From NCBI RefSeq assembly GCF_026340565.1, contig NZ_JAPEPB010000002.1, positions 124,001 through 188,000 of the forward strand: 64,000 bases of DNA, read 5' to 3'. This document shows, piece by piece, positions 16,916-26,236 of the stretch (positions within the stretch are counted from its first letter, which is position 1; each line of letters begins with the position of its first letter). The notes beneath the pieces were generated by a model. That model had not been told where the DNA came from. It saw nothing but the letters and a program-made list of their open reading frames with translations, and did no database searches. The stretch is from Kitasatospora sp. NBC_01287. GTDB taxonomy: Bacteria > Actinomycetota > Actinomycetes > Streptomycetales > Streptomycetaceae. A program made the position numbers and the translations under genes.

Positions 16916-17901
16916 GCGCCTCGACCCTGTCGCGGAGCGCCCTGTCCCGGACGGCCATCGCCGCGGCGCGCAGGCTGCTGGGCATGGCGGTGACCCTGCT
17001 GGTCACCTCGTTCCTGGTCTTCTCCTCGCTCTACCTGGCGCCCGGCGACCCGGCGAGCTTCCTGGTCCGCGGGCGCAGCCCCGGCCCGCAGGAGCTCGCC
17101 GCGATCCGGCAGCAGTACGGCTTCGACGACCCGTTCCCGCTGCGCTACTGGCACTGGCTGGACGGCGTACTGCACGGCGACTTCGGCCGCTCCTACCTGT
17201 TCCACCAGAGCGTGGGCGAGGTGCTCTGGTCCCGGCTGCCCGCCACCCTGCTGCTGATCGGGGTGTCGGCGCTGATGATCGCCGTGGTGGGCGTCGGCGC
17301 CGGCATCGTCGGCGCGCTGCGGCGCGGCACCCGCACCGGCTCCGCCGTGCTGCTGCTGGTGACGGTCGGCGCCGCGGTGCCCTCCTTCGTGGCGGCGATC
17401 GTGCTGCGCTCGGTGCTCGGGGTGAACCTTGGCTGGTTCCCCACCATCGGCAACGGCACCGGCGTGCTGGACCGGCTGCACCACGTGGTGCTGCCCGCGA
17501 TCGCCCTCTCGGTGACCTTCATGGCGCTGGTCACCCGGGTGACCAGCGCCGCCATGCTCGACGAGATGCGGCGCGAGCACGTGGAGGTCGCGCTCAGCCG
17601 CGGGCTGCCCCGGCGCACCGTGATCCGGCGCCACGTGCTGCGCAACGCGCTCGGCCCGATCGTCACCGTCGGCGGCCTGCTGGTCTCGGGGATGCTGGTC
17701 AGCACCGCGATCGTGGAGACCGCGTTCGGCATGTCCGGGATCGGCTCCCTGCTGATCCAGAGCGTGGACGAGCTGGACTTCCAGGTGGTCCAGGCGATCG
17801 TGCTGCTGGTGGTCGCCGCCTTCGTCGTCGTCAACGCCCTGGTGGACCTGGTCCATCCGCTGATCGACCCGCGCGTGCGCGCCGCAGGAGGAGCCCGATG
17901 A
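16912..17901 (+). CDS. ABC transporter permease, DppB/GsiC type
   Basis: A 329-residue inner-membrane permease with about six membrane helices. The typical first-helix/loop sequence is YLAPGDPASFLVRGRSPGP, followed by RQQYGFDDPFPLRYWHWL. The EAA coupling loop is EHVEVALSRGLPRRTVIRRH. The GTG start overlaps the upstream stop by 4 bases (GTGA), showing translational coupling. It forms the channel together with the next gene. Confidence 0.92.
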   Translation: MSASTLSRSALSRTAIAAARRLLGMAVTLLVTSFLVFSSLYLAPGDPASFLVRGRSPGPQELAAIRQQYGFDDPFPLRYWHWLDGVLHGDFGRSYLFHQSVGEVLWSRLPATLLLIGVSALMIAVVGVGAGIVGALRRGTRTGSAVLLLVTVGAAVPSFVAAIVLRSVLGVNLGWFPTIGNGTGVLDRLHHVVLPAIALSVTFMALVTRVTSAAMLDEMRREHVEVALSRGLPRRTVIRRHVLRNALGPIVTVGGLLVSGMLVSTAIVETAFGMSGIGSLLIQSVDELDFQVVQAIVLLVVAAFVVVNALVDLVHPLIDPRVRAAGGAR

Positions 17902-18785
17902 GCACGACGAGCCCAATGAGTCCGCTGGGCAGACCCGCCTCCCTGCTGGGCGGCCCGCTGCGCCGCCTGCGGCGCCTGGGCGGCGGAGTGCTGACCCGAC
18001 TGAGCCTGCTGGTGCTGCTGCTCTTCGTCCTGGTCTCGCTGTTCGCGCCCTGGCTCGCCCCGCAGGACCCGACCTTCGGCGAGCTGGGCGACAGCTTCGC
18101 CGGCCCCGGAGCCGGCCACTGGCTGGGCACCGACGGGGGCGGGCACGACACCTTCTCCGCGCTGCTGGAGGGCACCCGCACCAGCCTGGTCGGTCCGCTC
18201 GCCGTGGTGCTCTGCTCCACCGTCGCCGGGATCGCGGTGGGCCTGTTCACCGCCTGGCGCGGCGGCTGGGTGGACACCGTGGTGGGCAGGGTGCTGGACA
18301 TCGTCTTCGCCTTCCCCGCCCTGCTGCTGGCGATCCTCGCCGTGGCCCTGTTCGGCAAGGGGCTGACCGCGCCGGTGCTCGCCATGGGCGTCGCCTACCT
18401 GCCCTACACCGCTCGGCTGGTGCGCGGCCTCACCGCCCAGGAGAAGGTGCGGCCCTACATCGCCGCGTACCAGGTCCAGGGCCACTCGGCCGTGTTCGTC
18501 GCCCTGCGCCGGCTGCTGCCGGGCATCATGCCCACCGTCCTCGCCCAGTCGACGGTCAACTTCGGCTACGCCCTGCTCGACCTCGCCGCGCTCTCCTTCC
18601 TCGGGCTCGGCGTGCAACCGCCCACGCCCGACTGGGGCGCCATGATCAACCAGGGCCAGGCCGCCGTGCTGCAGGGGCAGCCGCTGTCCGCGATCGTGCC
18701 GGCCGTCGCGGTCGTGCTGGTCGTCGTCGCTTTCAACGTCGTCGGGGAGAGCCTCGGCGACCGGCTCGCCGGGAGGGAGTCCTGA
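17898..18785 (+). CDS. ABC transporter permease, DppC/GsiD type
   Basis: A 295-residue permease. The DppC-type N-terminal helix and periplasmic segment is FAPWLAPQDPTFGELGD, with HWLGTDGGGHDTFSALLEGTR beyond. The later EAA loop lies around AYQVQGHSAVFVALRRLLPG. ALSFLGLGVQPPTPDWGAMI is the classical family C-terminal signature. ATG overlaps the upstream stop (ATGA). It is the heterodimer partner of the preceding permease. Confidence 0.92.
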   Translation: MSTTSPMSPLGRPASLLGGPLRRLRRLGGGVLTRLSLLVLLLFVLVSLFAPWLAPQDPTFGELGDSFAGPGAGHWLGTDGGGHDTFSALLEGTRTSLVGPLAVVLCSTVAGIAVGLFTAWRGGWVDTVVGRVLDIVFAFPALLLAILAVALFGKGLTAPVLAMGVAYLPYTARLVRGLTAQEKVRPYIAAYQVQGHSAVFVALRRLLPGIMPTVLAQSTVNFGYALLDLAALSFLGLGVQPPTPDWGAMINQGQAAVLQGQPLSAIVPAVAVVLVVVAFNVVGESLGDRLAGRES

Positions 18786-19882
18786 TGCCGCCGCTGGAGA
18801 ACCCGTTGCTCCCGGACCCGCTGCTGCCGGACCCGCTGCTCGAAGACCCGCTGCTGGCGTACGACGCGCTGCGGATCGAACTGCCGGGGATGGCCCGCCC
18901 GGTGCTGGACGGCATCGACCTGGCCGTCGCCTCCGGCGAGGCCGTGGCCCTGGTCGGCGAATCCGGCTCGGGCAAGTCGGTGACCGCCCGCGCCGCCCTC
19001 GGCCTCTTCCCCGCCGGTGCGCGGATCGGCGGCCAGGTCCGCGTCGACGGCACCGAGCTGGTCGGTGCCCGGGCCGCGAGCCTGCGCGAAGTGCGCACCA
19101 CCAAGGCCTCCATGGTCTTCCAGGACCCCCGGGCCGGGATCAATCCGGTGCGCCGCATCGGCGACTTCCTGACCGAGCAGCTGCGCCTGGTCGCCGGCCG
19201 GTCCGCCGACGAGGCCAAGGACCGCGCGCTGGAACTGCTCGCCGCCGTGGGCCTGCCCGACCCGCCCCGGCACCTGCGCCAGTACCCGCACCAGCTGTCC
19301 GGCGGCATGCTGCAGCGGGTGATGATCGCCGGCGCGCTCACCGCGGAGCCGCGCCTGCTGCTCTGCGACGAGCCCACCACGGCGCTCGACGTCACCACCC
19401 AGGCCGAGATCATGTCCATCCTGGGCCGGCTGCAGCGCGAGGGCGGCCTGGGCCTGCTGCTGATCACCCACGACCTCGACCTGGCCGCCGCCACCTGCGA
19501 GCGGATCTACGTGATGTACGCCGGGCGGATCGTGGAGAGGGCCACCAGCGCCGACCTCCTCGCCTCGCCCCGGCACCCGTACACCGCGGGCCTGCTGGGC
19601 TCCTCGCCGCCCCTGACCGGCGCGCTCACCCGACTCGAACCCATCCCCGGCACGCCGATGAGCCTGGCGCGGAGCGCGTCCGGCTGCGCCTTCTTCGACC
19701 GCTGCCGCTTCGCCCGGCCCGGACTCTGCGACCTGGCCCCGCCGCCGCTGGCCCCCGCCGGAGCATCGCTCGTCGCCTGCCACCGGGCGGCGGAGCTCGC
19801 CGACTCGCTGCGGCCGGCCGGGCCGCACGGGGCGGGCGCCGCACCCGAACACACCCTCTCGGTCCCTGAGGAGAAGCGTTGA
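18785..19882 (+). CDS. ABC transporter ATPase, DppD type
   Basis: A 365-residue ATP-binding subunit. Walker A is GESGSGKS near residues 58-65, the ABC signature is LSGGMLQRV, Walker B is LLLCDEPTTALD and the H-loop is LLITHDLDLA. The C-terminal oligopeptide/dipeptide domain has a CAFFDRCRFARPGLC cluster that may bind iron-sulfur as in other DppD proteins. The start overlaps the previous stop by 1 base (TGATG). Oddly, the N-terminus has four copies of a (P/E)(N/D)PLL repeat before the first ABC strand. Confidence 0.92.
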   Translation: MPPLENPLLPDPLLPDPLLEDPLLAYDALRIELPGMARPVLDGIDLAVASGEAVALVGESGSGKSVTARAALGLFPAGARIGGQVRVDGTELVGARAASLREVRTTKASMVFQDPRAGINPVRRIGDFLTEQLRLVAGRSADEAKDRALELLAAVGLPDPPRHLRQYPHQLSGGMLQRVMIAGALTAEPRLLLCDEPTTALDVTTQAEIMSILGRLQREGGLGLLLITHDLDLAAATCERIYVMYAGRIVERATSADLLASPRHPYTAGLLGSSPPLTGALTRLEPIPGTPMSLARSASGCAFFDRCRFARPGLCDLAPPPLAPAGASLVACHRAAELADSLRPAGPHGAGAAPEHTLSVPEEKR

Positions 19883-20745
19883 CCAGCGACCCCGGCATGC
19901 TGCTGCAGGCGAGCGGCCTGCGCAAGACCTACCCGGCCGGCGGGAAGACGGTCGTGGCGGTCGACGGCCTCTCCTTCGCGCTGCGCCCCGGCGGGGCGCT
20001 GGGCATCGTGGGCGAGTCCGGCTCCGGCAAGACCACCACCGCGCGGATGCTGGTCGGCCTGGAGCACCCCGACCAGGGGCAGATCCTGGTCCAGGGCACC
20101 CCGCTCGCCGCCCGGACCCGCGGCCGGGCGGCACGGCTGGCACGGGCCAAGGCCGTCCAGATCGTCTTCCAGGACCCCTACCTCTCGCTGGACGCCCGCC
20201 TCAGCATCGGCGCCACCCTGGACGGGGTGCTGCGGCTGCACGCCGCACCGTCCGGCGGCGATCGGGCGGCAGCGGCCGCCCAGCGGGCGGCACGGGTCCG
20301 GGAACTGCTGGCGCAGGTCGGGCTCGGCGACCGCGAGGCGGCCGCGCTGCCCCGCCAGCTCTCCGGCGGGCAGCGCCAACGCGCCGCCATCGCCCGGGCG
20401 CTGGCCGTGGAGCCCGCCGTCCTGGTGCTCGACGAGGCGGTCTCGGCGCTGGACGTCTCGGTGCAGGCCCAGGTCCTCAACCTGCTCCGCGACATCCGCC
20501 GCGACACCGGCATCGGGCTGGTCTTCGTCAGCCACGACCTGGCGGTCATCCGCTACGTCTGCGACGAGGCCCTGGTGATGTACCGCGGCCGGACGGTGGA
20601 GCAGCGCGGCGTCGCCGAGCTCCTCACCGCGCCCCGGCACCCGTACACCCGGCTGCTGCTGGCGTCCGTCCCGCACCCCGGCTGGGACCCGGCGGCCATC
20701 GGCGCGCGCCGCCGCGAGCTGGCCGAGAGCGAGCCGGCGGGGTGA
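19879..20745 (+). CDS. ABC transporter ATPase, DppF type
   Basis: A 288-residue ATPase. Walker A is GESGSGKTTTARM, the signature is QLSGGQRQRAAIARAL, Walker B is LVLDEAVSALDVSVQAQ and the switch is VFVSHDLAVIRYVC. A TTG start is used, overlapping the upstream TGA (TTGA) with GAGGAGAAG in front. It pairs with the preceding ATPase to power the transporter. The stop lies in the first of two 14-bp repeats (20739-20766). Confidence 0.9.
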   Translation: MTSDPGMLLQASGLRKTYPAGGKTVVAVDGLSFALRPGGALGIVGESGSGKTTTARMLVGLEHPDQGQILVQGTPLAARTRGRAARLARAKAVQIVFQDPYLSLDARLSIGATLDGVLRLHAAPSGGDRAAAAAQRAARVRELLAQVGLGDREAAALPRQLSGGQRQRAAIARALAVEPAVLVLDEAVSALDVSVQAQVLNLLRDIRRDTGIGLVFVSHDLAVIRYVCDEALVMYRGRTVEQRGVAELLTAPRHPYTRLLLASVPHPGWDPAAIGARRRELAESEPAG

Positions 20746-20922
20746 GGCGGGCGGGGCGACGCGGGCGGGGCCGGCGGGGGTCCCGTGGCAGCTCCCGGGG
20801 TCACCCGCGTGCGCACTCCCGGTGGCGGGCCCGGCGGGTCGGACATTCCCTGAGCTGAGGAAGACAAGTCGATCATCATCGGCAGCCACCTCTTCCAGGA
20901 CCGCCGACACAGGGAGTGTGCG

Positions 20923-22302
20923 ATGCCCGCCGAGCCCGCCGAGCCGGACGAGCCGAATGCGCCGGACACACCGGGCGAGCCGGACGAGCTGGCCCGGCTG
21001 CGGCAGCGCCTGACCGCGCTGGAGGCCGCCTCGGCCGCACCGCCTCGGGGCCGGCACCGGCTGCGGACCTCGGGCTCGGCGGTGCTGATCGTCATCGCCT
21101 CGCTGCTGGCGCTGCTCTCGGTGATCGCGGTCTGGAGCCACTCGATCATCAGCGACACCGACCGGTACGTCGCCACCGTCGCGCCGCTGGCACGCAATCC
21201 GGACGTCCAGGCCGCGATCACCAACCGGGTCACCTCGGAGGTGCTGGCCCAGATCGACGTGAACGGCCTGGTGAACCAGCTCTCCCAGGCCGCCGTCGAG
21301 CAGGGTGCGCCGCCCGCGCTCGGCACCCTCTTCAACGGCCTGAGCGGGCCGATCAGCAGCGGACTCAGCCAGTTGGTCAGCAGCACCGTCAGCAAGGTCG
21401 TGACCAGCGACCAGTTCGCGGCCCTGTGGGACAACGCCAACCGGGCCATCCACTCCACGCTGGACAAGGCCCTGACGGGTGAGGGCGGTGGCGCTGTCTC
21501 CCTGCAGGACAACCAGGTCGCCATCGACATCGGCCCGTTCGTGGACAAGGTCAAGGACCAGCTGGTGAGCTCCGGGTTCGCCCCCGCCGCGAAGATCCCG
21601 ACCGTGCACACCAACTTCGTGGTCTTCGAATCGAACGACATCGGCAAGGTCAAGGGCTACCTCCGGCTCCTGGAGATCATGGGCACCTGGCTCCCCGTCA
21701 TCACCGTGCTGATCGCCGCCGCCGGGGTGTACACCGCCGTGAACCGGCGCCGCGGCCTGATCGGCGCGGCGCTCGGGGTGGCCGTCGCCATGCTCCTGCT
21801 GGGGGTCGTGCTGACGGTCTTCCGGGCGTTCTACCTGGACCACCTGCCGCCGGGAGTCTCCCAGCCCGCCGCCGGGGCGATCTACGACGCGCTGATCCGC
21901 TTCCTGCGCGCGAGCGTACGCGCCGTCGGCACGGCGGCCCTCGTCACGGCGGCCGGTGCCTTCCTGATCGGACCGTCCAGGGTCGCCGTGGTGACCCGCA
22001 CCGCCTGCCGTTCGAGCATCGGCGCGCTGCGCGAGGTGGCCGCCGGCCACGGACTGCGCCTGGGACCGGTCGGCCGGTTCACGCACCGCTACAAGCGCTG
22101 GATCGGCGCGGTGATCCTGGCGGTGGCGGCCGTCGTCCTCGCGACCTGGAGCTACCCGACGGCGGCCGTGGTGCTCTGGATCGTGGTCGTGGTGCTGGCC
22201 GCGTTCGCCGTCCGGGAGTTCCTGGACGCGGAGCCGGAGGACTCCTCGCGGGAACAGGCGGCGGCACCCACCGCCCCGAGCGTGCCACCCACCGGCGGTT
22301 GA
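20923..22302 (+). CDS. Membrane protein of unknown function
   Basis: A 459-residue protein with an acidic, Pro/Glu-rich N-terminus and a short coiled coil (LARLRQRLTALEAAS). One membrane helix follows near residues 52-72 (AVLIVIASLLALLSVIAVW). A long extracytoplasmic domain comes next with a run of predicted amphipathic helices (TNRVTSEVLAQIDVNGLVNQ). A C-terminal cluster has about five membrane segments. GGGAG precedes the ATG. The next two small genes follow on the same strand, also preceded by RBS sequences, so they may form a unit. No enzymatic motif was recognised. Confidence 0.75.
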   Translation: MPAEPAEPDEPNAPDTPGEPDELARLRQRLTALEAASAAPPRGRHRLRTSGSAVLIVIASLLALLSVIAVWSHSIISDTDRYVATVAPLARNPDVQAAITNRVTSEVLAQIDVNGLVNQLSQAAVEQGAPPALGTLFNGLSGPISSGLSQLVSSTVSKVVTSDQFAALWDNANRAIHSTLDKALTGEGGGAVSLQDNQVAIDIGPFVDKVKDQLVSSGFAPAAKIPTVHTNFVVFESNDIGKVKGYLRLLEIMGTWLPVITVLIAAAGVYTAVNRRRGLIGAALGVAVAMLLLGVVLTVFRAFYLDHLPPGVSQPAAGAIYDALIRFLRASVRAVGTAALVTAAGAFLIGPSRVAVVTRTACRSSIGALREVAAGHGLRLGPVGRFTHRYKRWIGAVILAVAAVVLATWSYPTAAVVLWIVVVVLAAFAVREFLDAEPEDSSREQAAAPTAPSVPPTGG

Positions 22303-22465
22303 GGCATCGGGGACGGCGAGCACCGAAGTCACTCCCCCTGGCACACCCGTGGATCGAGATGCAGCCCCGCCGGAGTGTCCCTAAGGTCGAATCAGGGGTC
22401 GACGCAGGTGTCTCCTTCCCTCCCTCGACGCGTCGACGCCCACGCATCCAGGAGATGACTCCACC

Positions 22466-22786
22466 ATGAGCACGTCATCCGAAACCCCCGTCCTCGACAC
22501 GCTGGCCGCCATGACCCTCGACTCGGTCGAGCGGTGCGGGTTGCCGCCGGACACGCTGATCCTCACCAGGCTCGCCGCGCTCGCCGCGATGGACGCACCG
22601 GCGATGTCCTACCTCGCCCACATCGACCCGGCCATCAGGACCGACCTGACACCCGCCCAGGTGCAGGACGTGCTGGTCGCGATCGCCCCCATCGTGGGCA
22701 CGGCCCGGGTCATGTCCGCGGCCACCCACATCACCGAGGCCCTCGGCATGGCCATCGCCGTGGCCGAATCCGGCTCCGCGGCTTGA
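22466..22786 (+). CDS. Carboxymuconolactone decarboxylase-like small protein
   Basis: A 106-residue all-helical protein. LILTRLAALAAMDAPAMSYL, TPAQVQDVLVAIAPIVGTARV and SAATHITEALGM correspond to the repeated helices of the CMD/AhpD-like fold. It lacks the CxxC of AhpD peroxidases, since its only Cys is in VERCGLPPD, so redox activity is unlikely. AGGAGATGAC precedes the ATG. It lies between two membrane-protein genes and is often seen with DUF7144 proteins in streptomycetes (recalled, not checked). Confidence 0.7.
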   Translation: MSTSSETPVLDTLAAMTLDSVERCGLPPDTLILTRLAALAAMDAPAMSYLAHIDPAIRTDLTPAQVQDVLVAIAPIVGTARVMSAATHITEALGMAIAVAESGSAA

Positions 22787-22834
22787 AGCCCGCCGGACCG
22801 GGCGGCAACCGAGCGCAGGAACAGAGGTAGCAGG

Positions 22835-23254
22835 ATGTCCGCACAGCCGAACGTTCGCGACCAGAGCACCAACACCGTGGCCGGCGGCCTGGTCGTCTTC
22901 GCCGCCGTCATGCTCCTGCTCGGCGGACTGCTGAGCGTCTTCCGCGGGATCATGGGCATCGCCAAGGACGATGTCTTCCTCAGAACCCCGAACTACGTCT
23001 TCAAGTTCGACCTGACCAGCTGGGGATGGATCCACCTGGTCCTCGGCGCGATCGCGATCGTGGTGGGTCTGGGCCTGTTCAGGCTCGCCGTGTGGGCCAG
23101 GATCCTGGGCGTCGCCGTTGCGTCGCTGCTGATCATCGCCAACTTCCTCTCCATCCCCTACTACCCGTTCTGGTCCATCACCGTCATCGCCATCTGCGCG
23201 TTCGTCATCTGGGGCCTCTGCGCGATCCGTCGCGACGACGCCCGGATGACCTGA
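22835..23254 (+). CDS. DUF7144-type four-helix membrane protein
   Basis: A 139-residue protein with four membrane segments (near residues 15-36, 62-84, 85-105 and 108-130). The first is followed by GIMGIAKDDVFLRTPNYVFKF and the second begins WGWIHLVLGAIAIVVGLG. This pattern belongs to a common actinobacterial DUF7144 family of unknown role. An RBS (GAGGTAGCAGG) precedes the ATG by a few bases. Its TGA stop lies in a TGACCTGC direct repeat. Confidence 0.78.
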   Translation: MSAQPNVRDQSTNTVAGGLVVFAAVMLLLGGLLSVFRGIMGIAKDDVFLRTPNYVFKFDLTSWGWIHLVLGAIAIVVGLGLFRLAVWARILGVAVASLLIIANFLSIPYYPFWSITVIAICAFVIWGLCAIRRDDARMT

Positions 23255-23319
23255 CCTGCTGACCTGCCGGACAACCGGGCCGGACGACCGGACCGGGCCG
23301 GCGGGTCCGGTGCCGCCCC

Positions 23320-23334
23320 CCGGCCTCAGGCCGG
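23320..23334. terminator. Short GC hairpin between convergent genes
   Basis: CCGGCC and GGCCGG (23320-23325 and 23329-23334) with a TCA loop lie between the DUF7144 gene and the convergent FtsX-type permease gene. Confidence 0.35.
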
Positions 23335-23375
23335 CAGGCCGCGGACGAACCCGGCGAGGAGCGCCGCCCCGCGCC

Positions 23376-25313
23376 CTACCTGCCGCGCCGCAGGGCCAGC
23401 CCGCTGGGCAGCAGGCCGGCCGCCAGGGCGAGCACCAGGCAGGCCGCGACGCTCACCCCGAGCGGTTCCCAGGGCAGTCGCAGGGCCACCGCCGTCTGCC
23501 CGGCCAGGATCCGGTGGTTGAGCAGTGCCGTGGTGCCGCCCTGGGTCAGCGCGGTGACCGCCAGCGCCAGCACCGCCGCCGTGGCCACGACGAGCACCGC
23601 CTCCAGCGCGACCATCGCCAGGACCTGGCGGCGCACCGAGCCCGCCAGTCGCAGGACGGCGAAGTCGCGGCGCCGGTCGGCGGCCGACATCACCATGGTG
23701 TTGACGATCGCGATCAGTGCGTAGAGCAGCGCCGGCCCGAGGATCGTGGTCGTCGCGATCCAGGCGTAGCGGGCACCGGGATCGGGGCCGGGCCGCTGGG
23801 CGTCGGTCAGGTCGCCGCCGAGCAGCGCCGGCGGCGCGGCGCTGAGGTAGACCGCGCCCGGGTGGGTGGCCGACAGATGGCCCGCGACGGCGCCACCGCT
23901 GAGCAGCACCTCGTCCAGGCCGAGCTGGGTGCGGTAGACGTAGGCGAGCCGCGGGGTGATCACGGTGTCGTCGGGCAGCCGCAGGTTGACCCGGTCGCCG
24001 AGGTGCCAGCCGTTGCCGCGGACCACGTCGGTGGAGGCCGCGAGGGTGTCGCCGCGCAGGTCGCCGGGCGCGCCCTGGGTGCCGGGCAGGGTCCAGGCGG
24101 TGGCGAGGTCGCCGTCGACGACCGTGGCGGCCGAGGGGGCGGAGGCGGCGGAGTCCTCCGAGCGGTCGGCGAACGAGGCGGTGTCCGCGCCCAGGCCGGT
24201 GATCACCAGTGAGGTGGTAGCGGTGGCCCGCAAGCCCGGCGCCGCGGCCGCCAGCCGCGCCGCCGCGTCCACCGGCAGCGGCCCGGCGCCCGGTCGCAGC
24301 ACGTAGCGGGCCGCCGTGGCAGCTCGGCCCTGGGCGGTCATCGCGTCGGCGAAGGCCGCGGTGCTGCCCACCGCCGTGCCGGTCAGCGCGATCACCAGGA
24401 AGGCCGGGGTGGCGGTGGAGACGGTGCGGCGCACCGAGGTCAGCGCGTTCTGCCGGGCGAGCAGGGCGGCGGCGCTCACCGCCCCGCGCAGCGGCAGGGT
24501 GAAGACCCGCACCAGCACCGGGACCAGCACCGGGGCGAAGAGGCTCAGCGTGACGATCGCCATCAGGTCGGCGGCCATCACCCACTGCGAGGCCAGCTGC
24601 GGGTCGTCCGCCTGGCCGCCCGGAGTGGCCGGCAGGCTGGGGGCCACCAGGTAGAAGCCGACGGTCGCGAGCAGACCGCCGAGCTGCGTGATCGCGCAGA
24701 CCCAGCGCAGCGGGGTCATCACCTTGCCGTCCACCGCCGCCTCGCGCAGCGCCTCCGCCGGTCGCACCCGGCCCGCGCGCAACGCGGCCGCGAGGGCGCC
24801 GAGCAGCGCGACCACCAGGCCGACGGCCCCCGCCAGCAGCATCGGGGCCACCGACGGGCGGGCGGTGAAGCCGGCGGGCGCGGCGCCGCGCTCGACCAGC
24901 CAGTGGGCCAGCACCGGCGCGGCGGGCAGCGCGAGCAGGCAGCCCGAGACCACGGCCGCCAGCGCGACCACCAGGGCCTCGCCCATGACCAGCAGCACCA
25001 TCTGACGGGGGGTCGCGCCGACGGCGCGCAGCAGCGCGGTCTCCTGGCGGCGCTGGGCCACCGCGAAGGCGAAGGTGCCGGCGACCACGAAGACCGCGAC
25101 GAAGGCGGCCATCCCGGCGGTGAAGGTCAGCACCTTGTGCAGCGAGGGCGCGCCGAGCGGGGAGTCGTCACCCATGGTGTCGTTCAGCAGCACGCCGGTG
25201 GTGGCGACCAGGGTGACGCCCAGGGTGAGCGCGAGGTAGGAGCCGGCGAAGGCGGTCCGGCGCCGCCGCAGGCTCGCGCCGGCGACCGGCAACAGGGTCA
25301 GCAGGTCACTCAC
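23376..25313 (-). CDS. ABC transporter permease, FtsX/MacB-like fusion
   Basis: A 645-residue permease with two FtsX-type halves. The N-terminal membrane helix is near residues 20-45, with three helices near residues 88-200 containing AVAQRRQETALLRAVGATPRQ. A second set follows after a large extracytoplasmic domain, with SAADRRRDFAVLRLAGSVRRQ before its helices. The duplicated R-x-E/D-x-A-x-L-R motif marks both halves. The GTG start overlaps the stop of the ATPase gene (GTGA). It probably exports a peptide, lipid or drug or performs mechanotransmission with its ATPase partner. Confidence 0.9.
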   Translation of the reverse strand: MSDLLTLLPVAGASLRRRRTAFAGSYLALTLGVTLVATTGVLLNDTMGDDSPLGAPSLHKVLTFTAGMAAFVAVFVVAGTFAFAVAQRRQETALLRAVGATPRQMVLLVMGEALVVALAAVVSGCLLALPAAPVLAHWLVERGAAPAGFTARPSVAPMLLAGAVGLVVALLGALAAALRAGRVRPAEALREAAVDGKVMTPLRWVCAITQLGGLLATVGFYLVAPSLPATPGGQADDPQLASQWVMAADLMAIVTLSLFAPVLVPVLVRVFTLPLRGAVSAAALLARQNALTSVRRTVSTATPAFLVIALTGTAVGSTAAFADAMTAQGRAATAARYVLRPGAGPLPVDAAARLAAAAPGLRATATTSLVITGLGADTASFADRSEDSAASAPSAATVVDGDLATAWTLPGTQGAPGDLRGDTLAASTDVVRGNGWHLGDRVNLRLPDDTVITPRLAYVYRTQLGLDEVLLSGGAVAGHLSATHPGAVYLSAAPPALLGGDLTDAQRPGPDPGARYAWIATTTILGPALLYALIAIVNTMVMSAADRRRDFAVLRLAGSVRRQVLAMVALEAVLVVATAAVLALAVTALTQGGTTALLNHRILAGQTAVALRLPWEPLGVSVAACLVLALAAGLLPSGLALRRGR

Positions 25314-26053
25314 GCGGCCGGCTCCGCTTCCAGCGAGGTCATCAGCTCGGCGACCCGCTGGGCGCTGGGCGCGGCGAGGTCGCCGACCACCTGGCCGTCG
25401 GCCAGGAAGAGCACGCGGTCCGCGTGCGCGGCGGCGACCGGGTCGTGGGTGACCATGACGGTGCTCTGGCCCTCCTCATCGACCAGCGAGCGCAGCAGGG
25501 CGAGCACCTCGCGGCTGCTGGAGCTGTCCAGCGCGCCGGTCGGCTCGTCGGCGAAGAGCACCTTCGGGCGGGCGATCAGCGCCCGGGCGATCGCCACCCG
25601 CTGCTGCTGGCCGCCGGAGAGCTGCGAGGGCAGGTGACCGGCCCGGTGGCCGAGCCCGACCTGGGCCAGCGCCTTGGCGACCTGGGTCCGGTCGGGCCGC
25701 TTCCCGGCCAGGCGCAGCGGCAGCCCGACGTTCTGCTCCGCGGTCAGCGAGGCGACCAGGTTGAACGCCTGGAAGACGAAGCCCAGCCGCTCCCGCCGCA
25801 GAATCGTCAGCTGGGTCTCCGTCAGTCGGCCGAGCTCCACCCCGTCCAGCACGACCCGCCCGTAGTCCGGCCGGTCGAGTCCGGCGGCGCACTGCAGCAG
25901 GGTGCTCTTCCCGGATCCCGAGGGCCCCATCACCGCGGTGAAGCTCCCGCGCGCGAAGCCGATGTCCACCCCCGCGAGGGCCCGGACCGCCTCCGGGCCG
26001 GTGCCGTAGGTGCGGTGCAGTTGTTCCAGCCGTAGAACGGCGTCATCCCCCAT
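25310..26053 (-). CDS. ABC transporter ATPase, MacB/LolD type
   Basis: A 247-residue ATPase. Walker A is GPSGSGKSTLLQ, the Q-loop is GFVFQAFNLVASLTAEQNV, the signature is LSGGQQQRVAIARAL, Walker B is LFADEPTGALD and the H-loop is MVTHD. These are diagnostic of the LolD/MacB/FtsE group paired with FtsX-type permeases, and the next gene is such a permease with overlapping codons. The ATG at 26051-26053 is chosen because the ABC domain then begins 8 residues in; no clear SD is seen. Confidence 0.92.
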   Translation of the reverse strand: MGDDAVLRLEQLHRTYGTGPEAVRALAGVDIGFARGSFTAVMGPSGSGKSTLLQCAAGLDRPDYGRVVLDGVELGRLTETQLTILRRERLGFVFQAFNLVASLTAEQNVGLPLRLAGKRPDRTQVAKALAQVGLGHRAGHLPSQLSGGQQQRVAIARALIARPKVLFADEPTGALDSSSSREVLALLRSLVDEEGQSTVMVTHDPVAAAHADRVLFLADGQVVGDLAAPSAQRVAELMTSLEAEPAA

Positions 26054-26236
26054 GATCGTCACAGGGGGTATGACTACCACACCGGATCTTCCCACGGCCA
26101 TCCGTCATCAGCGTCCCGCTCCGCCCGGCCGGTCCGGCGAGCCCCGCGGCGCCCGAGCGACGGCGCGACGGCGCGACGGCGCGCGAGGCGGGAGGATGGT
26201 ACCTGGGGGCGACCGACGCGGAGATGAGGTGTCCCG

